A stretch of 13,090 bases of DNA from Methanobacteriota archaeon (GCA_030606525.1 JAUWGG010000009.1:1-13090), one strand, 5' to 3'. Positions 1-8,003 are shown, counted from the first letter of the stretch. Notes: a model not told the origin generated them from the sequence alone. Numbers and translations: made by a program.

Positions 1-555
1 GTATTTTGATATAGCTAGTTTATATTTCTCATCTTTGAAATAACTGTCTCCTTTGGCAGCTGTCGATACACTTAATCTTGAAAATACTAAAGAAACCAGA
101 GCACCAATGATCCCAACACCAATTAAAAGAAAGACGTTCTCTACTGATAGATTTTCCCACGGATACATACGGAAGAGAATGAAGATCAATAACATGGATA
201 TAATGGTAGCGATGATAACGATATTTATGTAATTGATACTTGATAAATTTCTTTTTGAAAAAATTCCCTCTGCCTTCCCCATCGCTATTTCGATCTCTTT
301 TTCGGAGGGCTTTATGTGAATTTCATCACCTTCAGTTATTATATCCAAAAATACAGTATCGCAATTTGAGCATTTCTTTGTTTTGATAGGAAGCAGTGTA
401 CCGCAAAGAGGACATTCGAATTCTTCTTCCTTTTCCTCTATCGACAATGATTCAAGCAAATCACTGGCTATCTCTTCATCCAACACCTTCGACAGCTCTT
501 CGTCGTCTTTTCCTTTATTCTCTTTAAACTTCTCATTTCTAAATGCCAGTCGCAT
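1..555 (-). CDS. Zinc-ribbon membrane protein, hypothetical (C-terminus outside window)
   Basis: The reverse strand is open from an ATG at 555 to the window edge, giving 185 residues with no stop, so the C-terminus is missing. An in-frame TGA lies 12 nt upstream and AGGTGG precedes the ATG closely, which fixes the start. Residues 1-46 are very acidic and charged. A four-Cys zinc ribbon follows (CPLC at 48-51, CSNC at 62-65). Residues 106-128 and 140-160 are hydrophobic and look like two membrane spans, followed by a charged segment. Zinc ribbons fused to membrane helices are common in uncharacterised archaeal proteins; I do not recognise a specific family and propose no function. The upstream copy of the 16-bp repeat at 638-653 offers a TATA-like box, so it is probably transcribed separately from the small membrane gene before it. 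Confidence 0.75.
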   Translation of the reverse strand, partial: MRLAFRNEKFKENKGKDDEELSKVLDEEIASDLLESLSIEEKEEEFECPLCGTLLPIKTKKCSNCDTVFLDIITEGDEIHIKPSEKEIEIAMGKAEGIFSKRNLSSINYINIVIIATIISMLLIFILFRMYPWENLSVENVFLLIGVGIIGALVSLVFSRLSVSTAAKGDSYFKDEKYKLAISKY

Positions 556-637
556 CCCACCTGATCATAGTTTTTTCATTGACAAATCCTAAAGATCCCA
601 TCTTAATTCAAAACATTTTATGTTATTGGATTTTATA

Positions 638-659
638 TGATATAAATCTATCGTTTTTT
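638..659 (-). promoter_or_regulatory. Copy A of a 22-bp repeat with TATA-like box, upstream of the zinc-ribbon gene
   Basis: The plus strand reads TGATATAAATCTATCG followed by six T. Read on the minus strand it is a purine-rich stretch, then CGATAG, then ATTTATATC, which fits an archaeal BRE plus TATA box. It lies about 83 bp before the start at 555. The same sequence recurs at 1085-1106 with one difference. The promoter role is inferred from position and composition. Confidence 0.5.
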
Positions 660-662
660 GCA

Positions 663-992
663 TTATTTATCTCCACTACTGTAAATTTTTTCAAAATCTT
701 TTTCTTTTTTATTGTTTTTAGTTGATTTTATTAATTCCTTCTTTAAATTTTTCTTTTCCAAATACTCAAATATATATTCTGGTATTAATATTGCTCCAAC
801 CCATATCGTCATCACTGTAGCAATAAGACATGTAAAATAATGAACCCAACTCGGCAAAATCCTTGAGAAATCAAGCTCTGTAATTCCTCTGATATAAACA
901 TATTTAAAGAAACTTATCCATACTGCGTAGTAGAATACCCAAATAGCGATTGCCCCTATTATTCCCATCAAGAGTTTTTTAATCTTTTTCAT
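663..992 (-). CDS. Small two-helix membrane protein, hypothetical
   Basis: This encodes 109 residues starting with Met-Lys-Lys. Two hydrophobic segments, about residues 8-30 and 52-75, look like membrane helices. The tail from about residue 78 is Lys/Glu-rich and should be cytoplasmic. The pattern of two helices plus a basic tail gives no family and no enzymatic motif is visible. The ATG at 992 is preceded by CAGGT, a weak ribosome site. The gene is followed after 107 bp by the zinc-ribbon membrane gene on the same strand, and copy B of the 22-bp repeat lies about 93 bp upstream. The two membrane genes may therefore share control, but this is inference. Function unknown. Confidence 0.65.
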   Translation of the reverse strand: MKKIKKLLMGIIGAIAIWVFYYAVWISFFKYVYIRGITELDFSRILPSWVHYFTCLIATVMTIWVGAILIPEYIFEYLEKKNLKKELIKSTKNNKKEKDFEKIYSSGDK

Positions 993-1084
993 ATTTACCT
1001 GTTTTTTGGTTATTTTTAACCCAATTCATTCCATTTGCATCTATGTAGGGATAGTAATGAGGAAATATAAATTACATTTAGATG

Positions 1085-1106
1085 TGATATAAATCTATCG
1101 CTTTTT
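1085..1106. promoter_or_regulatory. Copy B of the 22-bp repeat, in the divergent region before gatD and the small membrane gene
   Basis: TGATATAAATCTATCG is followed by C and five T; 21 of 22 positions match copy A at 638-659. It sits in the 167-bp gap between the minus-strand gene starting at 992 and gatD starting at 1160. On the minus strand it could be a BRE/TATA promoter about 93 bp from 992. It is also 54-75 bp before gatD, so direction is ambiguous. A second TATA-like stretch, GGAAATATAAATT, lies at 1061-1073. Confidence 0.45.
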
Positions 1107-1159
1107 AAAGGTTTTTAGGAAAATACATTAAAATGTGAAGTGCATTACCTAAAGATAAT

Positions 1160-2458
1160 ATGAGAACTCTTCAATTAAAAAAATCATTGAAGGCGGTGAA
1201 TGCTGAAACGGGAGATACAATTGAGATAATCTCCGACGGAAAGGCATACGCAGGTATATTGATGCCAAGCCATGAGTTCAGTGGTGAGGATATATTGACG
1301 ATCAAACTACCGAATGGATACAACATCGGTGTTAAAATTACGCCCAAAACAAAAATAAAGGTTGTTAGGAAAAGAACATCAAAGGAAAAAAAGACCAAAA
1401 AAATACCTTTTGATAAGAAAAAACCAACAATAGCTGTGATCGGTACAGGGGGGACGATAGCAAGCTATGTGGATTATCGAACAGGTGCAGTGCACCCAGC
1501 ATTGACTGCTCAAGACCTCATATTCTCTGTGCCGGAGTTGACTGACATCTGTAATGTGAAAGCGAAGGTTCTATTCAGCGTTCTCAGTGAAAATATGCAA
1601 GTGGAGTATTGGCAGAAATTAGCAAAAGAAGTAGCAAATGAATTGAATAATGGAGCAAAGGGAGTGATCATACCTCATGGTACTGATACCTTGGGATACA
1701 CATCCTCAGCGTTATCTTTCATGCTCCAGGATTTAAATGGTGCAGTTATCTTGGTGGGTTCTCAGCGCTCTTCAGACAGACCATCATCAGATGCAAATAT
1801 CAATCTTATAGCTTCAGCCAAACTCATTGCTGAATCCGATTTGGGTGAGGTCGTGGTTGTGATGCACGGTGAAACATCGGATTCCTACTGCACGATCCAT
1901 CGCGGTACAAGGGTTCGAAAGATGCATTCGAGTCGAAGAGATGCTTTTAAAAGTATCAACGAAGGACCAATAGGAAAGATAATGGCAGATAGAATAATAT
2001 TTTCCCAGGATTATGGGAGAAAAAGCAGTGGTAAGGTCAAGGTCAAGGATAAAATGGAAAGCGATGTTGCACTGATCTATTATTATCCAGGGATGAAAAT
2101 CGAACACTTCAATTCTATCGCTGAACGATCCAAGGGAATAGTGATTGCTGGTACAGGCTTAGGTCATGTCTCGACAGATATGATAAAGGCGATCGGTAAA
2201 GCGATAAAAAGAGGAGTTCACATCGTCATGACCACTCAATGCTTGTATGGTAGAGTGAACATGAACGTTTATTCCACCGGGAGGGATCTGATAAAGGCTG
2301 GCATCATTAGTGGAGATGATATGCTGCCGGAAACAGCATATATAAAACTAATGTGGGTCTTAGGTCAAACTCAAGAGCAAGAAGAAGTAAAAAGATTGAT
2401 GCGGACGAACCTCGTGGGAGAGATAAGTGAAGGGAGAAGTTTAGATGAACGAGCATGA
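1160..2458 (+). CDS. gatD: Glu-tRNA(Gln) amidotransferase subunit D (asparaginase-like glutaminase)
   Basis: GatD hydrolyses glutamine to supply ammonia to GatE, which converts Glu-tRNA(Gln) to Gln-tRNA(Gln) in the cytoplasm. GatDE is the archaeal route to Gln-tRNA. The 432-residue product has the family length. Residues 1-70 form the N-terminal GatD-specific domain, then a Lys-rich linker at 71-88. The L-asparaginase core follows: GTGGTIAS at 95-102 (nucleophile Thr99), HGTDT at 173-177 (Thr175, Asp176), and the RKMHSSRRDAF segment with Lys254. All expected catalytic residues are present. No clear Shine-Dalgarno precedes the ATG, so translation may be leaderless or nearly so. The end overlaps gatE by 14 nt, indicating translational coupling. 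Confidence 0.97.
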   Translation: MRTLQLKKSLKAVNAETGDTIEIISDGKAYAGILMPSHEFSGEDILTIKLPNGYNIGVKITPKTKIKVVRKRTSKEKKTKKIPFDKKKPTIAVIGTGGTIASYVDYRTGAVHPALTAQDLIFSVPELTDICNVKAKVLFSVLSENMQVEYWQKLAKEVANELNNGAKGVIIPHGTDTLGYTSSALSFMLQDLNGAVILVGSQRSSDRPSSDANINLIASAKLIAESDLGEVVVVMHGETSDSYCTIHRGTRVRKMHSSRRDAFKSINEGPIGKIMADRIIFSQDYGRKSSGKVKVKDKMESDVALIYYYPGMKIEHFNSIAERSKGIVIAGTGLGHVSTDMIKAIGKAIKRGVHIVMTTQCLYGRVNMNVYSTGRDLIKAGIISGDDMLPETAYIKLMWVLGQTQEQEEVKRLMRTNLVGEISEGRSLDERA

Positions 2459-4373
2459 TATAGACTATTCAAAGCTCAATTTAAAAGTTGGCTTGGAGAT
2501 CCATCAACAGCTTGATACCCACAAACTATTCTGCGATTGTGAATCTAAGCTAAATGAAAAAAAAGGAATCGTTTTTCTCAGAAGATTAAGACCGACGCAG
2601 AGCGAGATGGGTGAGATAGATAGGGCTGCAGTAGCCGAAGCTCAAAAAAAATTGTGTTTTTATTATCAAACAGCCGATACATGTCTGGTGGAAGCAGATG
2701 AGGAACCTCCTCATGCTGCAAATGATGAAGCAATTGATATCACCCTGGAAGCATCTTTTATGTCGAATGCAAAAATCGTGGATGAAGTGCATTTTATGCG
2801 CAAAGTTGTTATCGATGGTTCCAATACAGCTGGATTCCAGAGAACAGCTTTGGTAGCGCTGGATGGTTTTATAGAAGTGAATGGTAAGAAGATCGGCATT
2901 TCAACGATCTGTTTGGAAGAGGATGCAGCAAGAAAAATTGAAGAGAAAAAAGGCGAGGTCGTCTACAGATTGGATAGATTGGGCATTCCATTGATTGAAA
3001 TTGCAACGCTGCCGCAGATCAGATCTCCCAATGAGGCAAAGGAAGTAGCTGAATATATCGGGTCTCTGCTCAGGGCAACGAAGAAAGTGAAGAGGGGCAT
3101 AGGAACGATCCGTGAAGATGTAAATATATCAATAGCCAGGGGAGCAAGGGTCGAGATAAAGGGAGTTCAAGAACTCAAAATGATTCCAAAGTATATCGAG
3201 GAAGAGGTTGCGCGTCAACTTGGTTTGATTGATGTCAAGAACGAATTAGAAAGAAGAGGGATTAAGAATGTTAAAACTCGGGTGATGGATATTTCAAGTG
3301 TTCTTAAAAATACGAGATCAGCAATCATCAAGAATATTCTCAGTAAAACTGGAAGAAAAGTTATCGGCATTAGACTCGTCGGTTTTGAAGCGCTATTGGG
3401 AAGCAAGTTCTGTGCGTTGCCTAAAGCCAAAAAAGAGAAGGAAAAGAAAAGCCCAGTAAAAAGAAGATTGGGAGCGGAGTTTGCACAATATGCTAAAACC
3501 ATTGGCATAGAAGGAATAATTCACTCAGATGAGATGCCTGCTTATGGTATTACGATTGAAGAGATTAAGAACATAAAAAGCGCTCTAGATATTGAAGAAG
3601 GGGATGCGTTCGTTATCGCTGCTGGTGAAGAAGAAATGGTGAGGAATGCGCTGAACGCTGTCATTGAAAGAGCAAAACAAGCGATCTACTGTGTGCCTGA
3701 AGAAACGAGGGATGCGCAGCCTGATGGAACTACGACCTACAGCAGACCTTTGCCTGGAAAGGAGAGGATGTATCCCGAGACCGATATCAAGCCAATTAGG
3801 ATCGATCAGAAGAGAATAGAGAAGATCAAACTGGGATTGCCTGAGCTGCCTGAGCGAAAAATGAAGAGGATGGTTGAGACATATAAGTTAAACGAGCAGC
3901 AGGCCGAACAGCTCATTGATGAGAATCTAGATATTATTTTCGAACAGATCGTTAATAAATATGGAATGGCTGCTGTTATCTCCCGTACCCTTTTAAATAC
4001 ATTACCCGAATTGAAAAATGAGGGTATCGATGTGAACAAGATCTCCGTGGATGTATTGGATAACGTTTTCTCTCAGTTACATCAAAAGAAGTTCGCAAAA
4101 GAAGCTGTACCTGAGCTGCTGTTCTACATCGCTAAGCATGATGCAGATGTTTATAAAGCAGTCAAGGCCTTGAAAATAGAGAAGTTATCGTCCGAGGAAG
4201 CAGAAAGAATAATCGATGCGATCCTAAAGAATAAAAAGGAATTGATCAAAGACAAAGGAATGAGCGCCCTGAGTCCTTTAATGGGCATCGCTATGAAAGA
4301 ATTGAGAGGAAAAATCGATGGGAAGATTATAAATGAAATTTTAAAGGAGAAGTTGAAGAAGAAGCTGTCCTAG
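2445..4373 (+). CDS. gatE: Glu-tRNA(Gln) amidotransferase subunit E
   Basis: GatE phosphorylates the Glu on mischarged tRNA(Gln) and transfers ammonia from GatD to make Gln-tRNA(Gln). The 642 residues match the GatE length. The N-terminal GatB/E catalytic core begins with KVGLEIHQQL (about 14-23) and FCDCES, and continues through the RLGIPLIEIAT and GTIREDVNISI blocks to about residue 270. An insertion at about 280-400, typical of GatE and related to the GAD domain of bacterial AspRS, separates GatE from GatB. The core resumes with the SRPLPGKERMYPETDIKPI block. The C-terminal 150 residues form the helical and YqeY-like tail that contacts tRNA. The start lies inside gatD, with GGGAGAAG just upstream as ribosome site. 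No broken motif is visible. Confidence 0.97.
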   Translation: MNEHDIDYSKLNLKVGLEIHQQLDTHKLFCDCESKLNEKKGIVFLRRLRPTQSEMGEIDRAAVAEAQKKLCFYYQTADTCLVEADEEPPHAANDEAIDITLEASFMSNAKIVDEVHFMRKVVIDGSNTAGFQRTALVALDGFIEVNGKKIGISTICLEEDAARKIEEKKGEVVYRLDRLGIPLIEIATLPQIRSPNEAKEVAEYIGSLLRATKKVKRGIGTIREDVNISIARGARVEIKGVQELKMIPKYIEEEVARQLGLIDVKNELERRGIKNVKTRVMDISSVLKNTRSAIIKNILSKTGRKVIGIRLVGFEALLGSKFCALPKAKKEKEKKSPVKRRLGAEFAQYAKTIGIEGIIHSDEMPAYGITIEEIKNIKSALDIEEGDAFVIAAGEEEMVRNALNAVIERAKQAIYCVPEETRDAQPDGTTTYSRPLPGKERMYPETDIKPIRIDQKRIEKIKLGLPELPERKMKRMVETYKLNEQQAEQLIDENLDIIFEQIVNKYGMAAVISRTLLNTLPELKNEGIDVNKISVDVLDNVFSQLHQKKFAKEAVPELLFYIAKHDADVYKAVKALKIEKLSSEEAERIIDAILKNKKELIKDKGMSALSPLMGIAMKELRGKIDGKIINEILKEKLKKKLS

Positions 4374-4410
4374 TTATCGTAAATTTCATGATTTTGTAGA
4401 ATATGCAGTG

Positions 4411-4959
4411 TCAGTGGAGAAGACCTGATGCTTCTAGATCCTCTTTAACCTTTTCTACAGCTATATCTAAATCTTCTGTTCGCTTTGCTCCAGTCAATAC
4501 AGTTTTGCCTGATCCAAACAGCAATACCACTATCTTCGGATCATCAAGACGATAGACCAATCCTGGAAATTGCTCTGGTTCATATTCCACCCGTCCCACA
4601 TCAAAAGAGATGGCAATTGAGTTAAGATTCAGTTCACAATCTAAATCATACACTGCAACCATGTTCTGGATCACTATTTCTCGATTTTTATGGACCGGAA
4701 TGCCAGCTCTCTCAAGCATATCTGCTACGATTTTAAAAGAGGTTCGGACGTCTTCTATGCTTTTTCCACCAGTACAATTGACCTTTCCACTCCTGAAAAG
4801 TAAAAGGGCAGTCTTGGGCTTTTTCAAGCGGTATATCAGACCGGGAAATCGCTTCGGCTCATACTCTGCATCCTCCAATATCGCTGCAACAGTGTCCAGA
4901 TCGAGATTTTCAGCAAGGGTTGTTGAAGCGACGATGTTTTCAACTTTTGCTTTTGACAT
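4411..4959 (-). CDS. tbp: TATA-box-binding protein (archaeal TBP)
   Basis: TBP binds the promoter TATA box and, with TFB, recruits archaeal RNA polymerase. The 182-residue product is two imperfect direct repeats, about residues 5-90 and 96-180, each with FPGL(I/V)YRL and a LLLFxSGK strand. The intercalating Phe pairs are at about 38/55 and 131/148. The N-terminal VENIVAST motif is typical. The very acidic tail of some archaeal TBPs is absent; the protein ends a few residues after the second repeat. GGTGAT lies 5 nt before the ATG, an excellent match to the archaeal 16S 3' end. It converges on gatE with only 37 bp between the stop codons and no clear hairpin terminator. Confidence 0.96.
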   Translation of the reverse strand: MSKAKVENIVASTTLAENLDLDTVAAILEDAEYEPKRFPGLIYRLKKPKTALLLFRSGKVNCTGGKSIEDVRTSFKIVADMLERAGIPVHKNREIVIQNMVAVYDLDCELNLNSIAISFDVGRVEYEPEQFPGLVYRLDDPKIVVLLFGSGKTVLTGAKRTEDLDIAVEKVKEDLEASGLLH

Positions 4960-5209
4960 AGGAGATCACCATCGAATATCTTAGTATCATAACAGCAGTA
5001 TTGTCTTCACTAACGAAATACCTTTTGAGATAGTTTTATGTTGGGTAGAAGGAAAATAGAGACACTCAGAAACGATTGTTGAAAAACCAGGGATATCTAT
5101 TCACCTAAACCTCCTCTCCATCTCCCTGTATTACCATCACTCGAGTGTCACCTTATCGTCTCGGTGTTTAACTATATACATCTCTAGAGAATGTAATTAA
5201 TAATCTCTT
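4960..5209. other. 250-bp gap upstream of tbp, no supported gene
   Basis: This gap holds the tbp leader and the region downstream of the flavoprotein gene. On the minus strand TATATAG at 5172-5178 and AAACTATC near 5030 are weak promoter candidates. An imperfect palindrome centred on TCTCTAGAGA (5181-5190, flanked by ACA and ATGT) follows the flavoprotein stop and could be part of a terminator or operator. Only tiny frames of 10-12 codons occur, and I do not call them genes. Confidence 0.4.
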
Positions 5210-6550
5210 TCACTTCATCGCCTTGATCGCCATCTCTGCTGCATTTACAAGAGGATAAGAGATCGGCGAGGCTGTTAACGCAGGGTGGGTCCCTGTTTGA
5301 AACATAGAAATCTCGTCAGCTGTCAATCTCTTTTGAATACAAGCACTGATTGCGTTGATGAGTTCGCCAGTGCTTGTTCCCCCTAAGACATGACCACCAA
5401 GTATCACTCCATTGTTTTTATTGAATACAAGCTTCACCATCATTTTTTTCATTCCAGGCATTTTACCTGGATGTCTATCAGGAGACTCAGCTTGTCCAAC
5501 TGCAACATTATATCCATACTCTTTCGCACTCTTTTCTGTGAATCCTGCTGCTGCAAGTGCTATGTTTCCTGTTACAGTAGAGAATACACCTATCGCTCCG
5601 GAGTTCTCACGGCGTGCACCATACACATTTGAACCAGCTATTCGAGCCTCCATGGTTGCTATGGAAGCAAGCATGAGTGGTATGGGTTTGCCTGTAAAGA
5701 ATGATATCTTCTCTGCACAATCACCACATGCAAATATATTTTCATCAGAGGTTCTCATGTATCGATCAACTGATATAGCCTTTTTTGGACCTATCTCTAA
5801 GCCTGAGTCCTTTGCTAATTGAATATTTGGTTGGACGCCAACACCCACGATAACTGCATCAGCTTTTAATTCTCGACCACTAGAGAGTCTTACACTCTTC
5901 ACTTCTTCAGTTCCCAATATAGCCACGACTTTTTCGTTTGGCAAGATTTCAACTTCTTTGTCATTGAGTATTTTTTCAGATTCTATAGCAAAATCTTCTT
6001 CGAATACTAATATCAGGCATTGATGGAGCATCTCTACGATTTTGATATTAATATCTCTATCTTTTTTACACTCATCTGCAAATTCTACACCAATAAAGCC
6101 ACAACCGATGATTATTAAATCCTTCGCATTATTAACAGCACTCAAGAGCGAGTTGAGATATTCAGCATTTTTTTCGATTGTAAATACATTCTTCTTTTTT
6201 ATGCCAGGAATTGGAAGATCCATTGGTAGGGACCCCGTTGCCAGGATTAGTTTGTCATAAGAGACCATTTCTCCGCTCGCTAATATAATTGTTTTTTCCA
6301 CTCGTTTTATTTTTTTTGCTTCATCGATAAGGAGTTCTATGCCATTCTTTTCGAGTACTTCATCCGAGATCAGGATGTGTTCTGTAGACCTTAATGTTCC
6401 AAAGATGTATGGAATGCTGCATGGGATGAGTACTTTTTTTTCTTTCCTAATAACTAGAATATTTTTCTCTGGGTTGTGTCTACGGCAAGTGATCGCTGCA
6501 GGGATTCCTGCTGCACTCCCTCCTATTATTACTACATCTGTTTTTTTCAT
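5210..6550 (-). CDS. FAD-dependent pyridine nucleotide-disulfide oxidoreductase (CoA-disulfide reductase / NADH oxidase family)
   Basis: This 446-residue cytoplasmic flavoprotein belongs to the single-cysteine class of disulfide reductases, which includes archaeal CoA-disulfide reductase, NAD(P)H oxidase and NADH:polysulfide reductase. The N-terminal FAD fold has VVIIGGSAAG (6-15). The redox Cys44 lies in IPCSIPY, where this family carries its single active Cys rather than a CxxxxC pair. A second Rossmann motif, IIGCGFIGVE (about 147-156), binds NAD(P)H. The ACGDCAE block (about 278-284) binds FAD. The C-terminal dimerisation domain contains the GGHVLGG segment and ends with the HPALTASPISYP block. 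A likely role is thiol or CoA redox balance, or oxygen or sulfur reduction; sequence alone does not decide. The ATG at 6550 has GGGGG 7-11 nt upstream. The leader contains an inverted repeat suggesting control. Confidence 0.88.
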   Translation of the reverse strand: MKKTDVVIIGGSAAGIPAAITCRRHNPEKNILVIRKEKKVLIPCSIPYIFGTLRSTEHILISDEVLEKNGIELLIDEAKKIKRVEKTIILASGEMVSYDKLILATGSLPMDLPIPGIKKKNVFTIEKNAEYLNSLLSAVNNAKDLIIIGCGFIGVEFADECKKDRDINIKIVEMLHQCLILVFEEDFAIESEKILNDKEVEILPNEKVVAILGTEEVKSVRLSSGRELKADAVIVGVGVQPNIQLAKDSGLEIGPKKAISVDRYMRTSDENIFACGDCAEKISFFTGKPIPLMLASIATMEARIAGSNVYGARRENSGAIGVFSTVTGNIALAAAGFTEKSAKEYGYNVAVGQAESPDRHPGKMPGMKKMMVKLVFNKNNGVILGGHVLGGTSTGELINAISACIQKRLTADEISMFQTGTHPALTASPISYPLVNAAEMAIKAMK

Positions 6551-6575
6551 TTATATACCCCCTTCTTTGCTGAAA

Positions 6576-6596
6576 ACTAGAGGTACTTCCCCTAGT
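6576..6596 (-). promoter_or_regulatory. Inverted repeat in the flavoprotein leader, possible operator or hairpin
   Basis: Arms ACTAGAGG and CCCCTAGT are separated by TACTT, with one mismatch between arms. It ends 26 nt before the ATG at 6550 and lies downstream of the TATA-like box at 6651-6662, so it should be within the 5' leader. It could be a repressor site or an mRNA hairpin. Inference from position only. Confidence 0.4.
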
Positions 6597-6650
6597 CTTT
6601 TTAACAAGTATTGAGACGCTTTTCACCATTTAGACGAGAATATGTTTTAA

Positions 6651-6662
6651 CGATATATAAGC
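6651..6662 (-). promoter_or_regulatory. TATA-like box for the flavoprotein gene
   Basis: The minus strand reads GCTTATATATCG, a good archaeal TATA match in an otherwise gene-free region about 100 nt before the ATG at 6550. With a start about 25 nt downstream, the leader would be roughly 75 nt and contain the inverted repeat. Confidence 0.45.
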
Positions 6663-6880
6663 ATTTTTATTTTTTTTAAAACTCTTGCAAATAAAAATAA
6701 TTTATTTATTGTAATTAATTCAAATTAATGAATTGTTGTTTAATCCCTATTTTTTAGAAGATTATTGTATTCTCCTAAATGAGGATTTTGCTAGACAGCG
6801 ATCCTTTAAAATTTGTATAAATGCTGGTGAAGAAGGGTTACTAGAGTAAATGGCATGATCAACTATTGGTACCCACTACC

Positions 6881-7954
6881 TTAAATTTCTAAAATGTTTT
6901 TAACTAACGGCAGATACGTAAAGTTTTTAACCAAATTGGTCAAGGGTATCGATAAAAGGATCTGGACAGGGTCCCCCTCTAAAGTTTCATGTTTTATACA
7001 AAACTGAGTTACTCTACTATGGATCCTCTGAAATTTCTCATAGTTCTCATATGCCGAGAGCGTAATACTTTCCGATTTTCTTGTCACATTGAATATTGGG
7101 GTCTGTATACGTTGGATCAATTCTATACACTTTTTTCTTTCACTTACACTCTTTTTGGGGTTGAATTTTGAGTGGGTGAGGGATAATATCCCTAAATTTA
7201 ACTTATTGAGGTTTACTAATACATTGTTCTTAATCAACTTTTCATCATAAAACTCATTCTTCATTTTGGTAACTGTATACCTCGTTGATGATATTTTATC
7301 TGCCAAATCGCTATCTGATAGGTTTGGGTATTTTATCAAACCATAGTATATCTTTTTCTCGACATCACTCATTTCCCTATATTTACACTTTTCAAATTTC
7401 ATCTCATTTTTTTTTACATCCTCATCTAGTCCTAGCATATACAGTCGCTCTAATAGGGGAGCGAATTCAAAGAAACTCAATATAACAGTCAACTCAAATG
7501 GAAATAGAATTGTTGTAAATCCGCCCCTCTCAAAAATCTTTCTCTCTTTATATACTTGTGTCACTTCTTCACAACTGTGTTCGAGTTGTGTGATGTTTTT
7601 TGAGACACAAACAACAAGGTCTAGGTCTGACTCAGATGCTAGAAGGATAGCTGTAGGGACATTTTCCCAAAGTTTTTGTATGATTGCTAATCTTTCATCA
7701 ATTGTTATCAAACGACTCAATTTAGCATATGAGACCGTGAGTAGCTCGCAACCCAGGTGTTGGAGTACAGGAACTCTTTGAAGTGTATAATAACCCATTT
7801 CATATAATCTCTTCTTGATTGTTGAAAAAGTGGATTTGTTAAGTCCTATCCTCTCATATACTTCATTGTCTGGTAAGTCTGGATATTTTGCTAGCCCCCA
7901 TAACACAAGTTTCTCATTCTTGGAGAGTTCTCTTATCGCCATTCTATTATCCAT
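6881..7954 (-). CDS. Tandem-duplicated winged-helix transcriptional regulator
   Basis: The 357-residue product is an internal duplication. Unit 1 spans about 10-175 and unit 2 about 195-355. Each starts with a winged helix (LSKNEKLVLWGLAKYPDL at 10-27, against MSDVEKKIYYGLIKYPNL at 195-212). Each continues to a predicted recognition helix (about 38-50 and 222-236) and an alpha/beta region, and closes with a similar Leu-rich segment (PLLERL and PLVKNIL). No sensor domain, metal-binding Cys/His set or membrane helix is visible. The winged helix resembles Lrp/MarR-type archaeal regulators, but I do not recognise a named family. Its start faces the redox operon at 8159 across 204 bp, so it may control that operon, itself, or both. 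AGGAG directly abuts the first ATG; the in-frame ATG at 7942 has better spacing and may be the true start. Confidence 0.8.
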   Translation of the reverse strand: MDNRMAIRELSKNEKLVLWGLAKYPDLPDNEVYERIGLNKSTFSTIKKRLYEMGYYTLQRVPVLQHLGCELLTVSYAKLSRLITIDERLAIIQKLWENVPTAILLASESDLDLVVCVSKNITQLEHSCEEVTQVYKERKIFERGGFTTILFPFELTVILSFFEFAPLLERLYMLGLDEDVKKNEMKFEKCKYREMSDVEKKIYYGLIKYPNLSDSDLADKISSTRYTVTKMKNEFYDEKLIKNNVLVNLNKLNLGILSLTHSKFNPKKSVSERKKCIELIQRIQTPIFNVTRKSESITLSAYENYEKFQRIHSRVTQFCIKHETLEGDPVQILLSIPLTNLVKNFTYLPLVKNILEI

Positions 7955-7985
7955 CTCCTAGGCAATTTCTATAATACAACATTCC

Positions 7986-7995
7986 TATAAATAAT
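7986..7995 (-). promoter_or_regulatory. TATA-like box for the regulator gene
   Basis: The minus strand reads ATTATTTATA, centred about 36 nt before the ATG at 7954. This would put the transcript start only about 8-12 nt from the start codon, just enough to include the AGGAG site. Confidence 0.45.
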
Positions 7996-8003
7996 CTTGG
8001 TAA

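Larger units (their letters stand above)
6551..6880. other. 330-bp AT-rich intergenic region, no supported gene
   Basis: This lies between the regulator's stop and the flavoprotein's start, both on the minus strand. It holds the flavoprotein promoter and leader, an inverted repeat at 6576-6596, a palindrome at 6714-6729 (arms ATTAATT and AATTAAT, 2-nt centre) and TTACT-AG-AGTAA at 6838-6849. Frames are at most about 13 codons and have no convincing ribosome site; I see no RNA gene. Confidence 0.5.

Noticed and set aside
250..270. Possible frameshift in the zinc-ribbon gene at a run of A/T
   Set aside because: On careful count the run is six bases and the frame stays open from 555 to 1, joining the zinc ribbon and membrane segments in one frame.
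4374..4410. Terminator between convergent gatE and tbp
   Set aside because: The 37-bp gap has no clear stem-loop or strong T tract on either strand.
4610..4984. 124-codon open frame on the plus strand opposite tbp
   Set aside because: It is antisense to the unmistakable TBP coding sequence, has no recognisable domain, and is a shadow of codon bias.
5105..5137. Ten-codon minus-strand mini-frame upstream of tbp with AAGGTGA before its ATG
   Set aside because: Too short to support as a gene without conservation; a leader-peptide role would be speculation.
5412..5822. 136-codon plus-strand frame opposite the flavoprotein gene
   Set aside because: The minus-strand frame carries all conserved flavoprotein motifs; the opposite frame has none.
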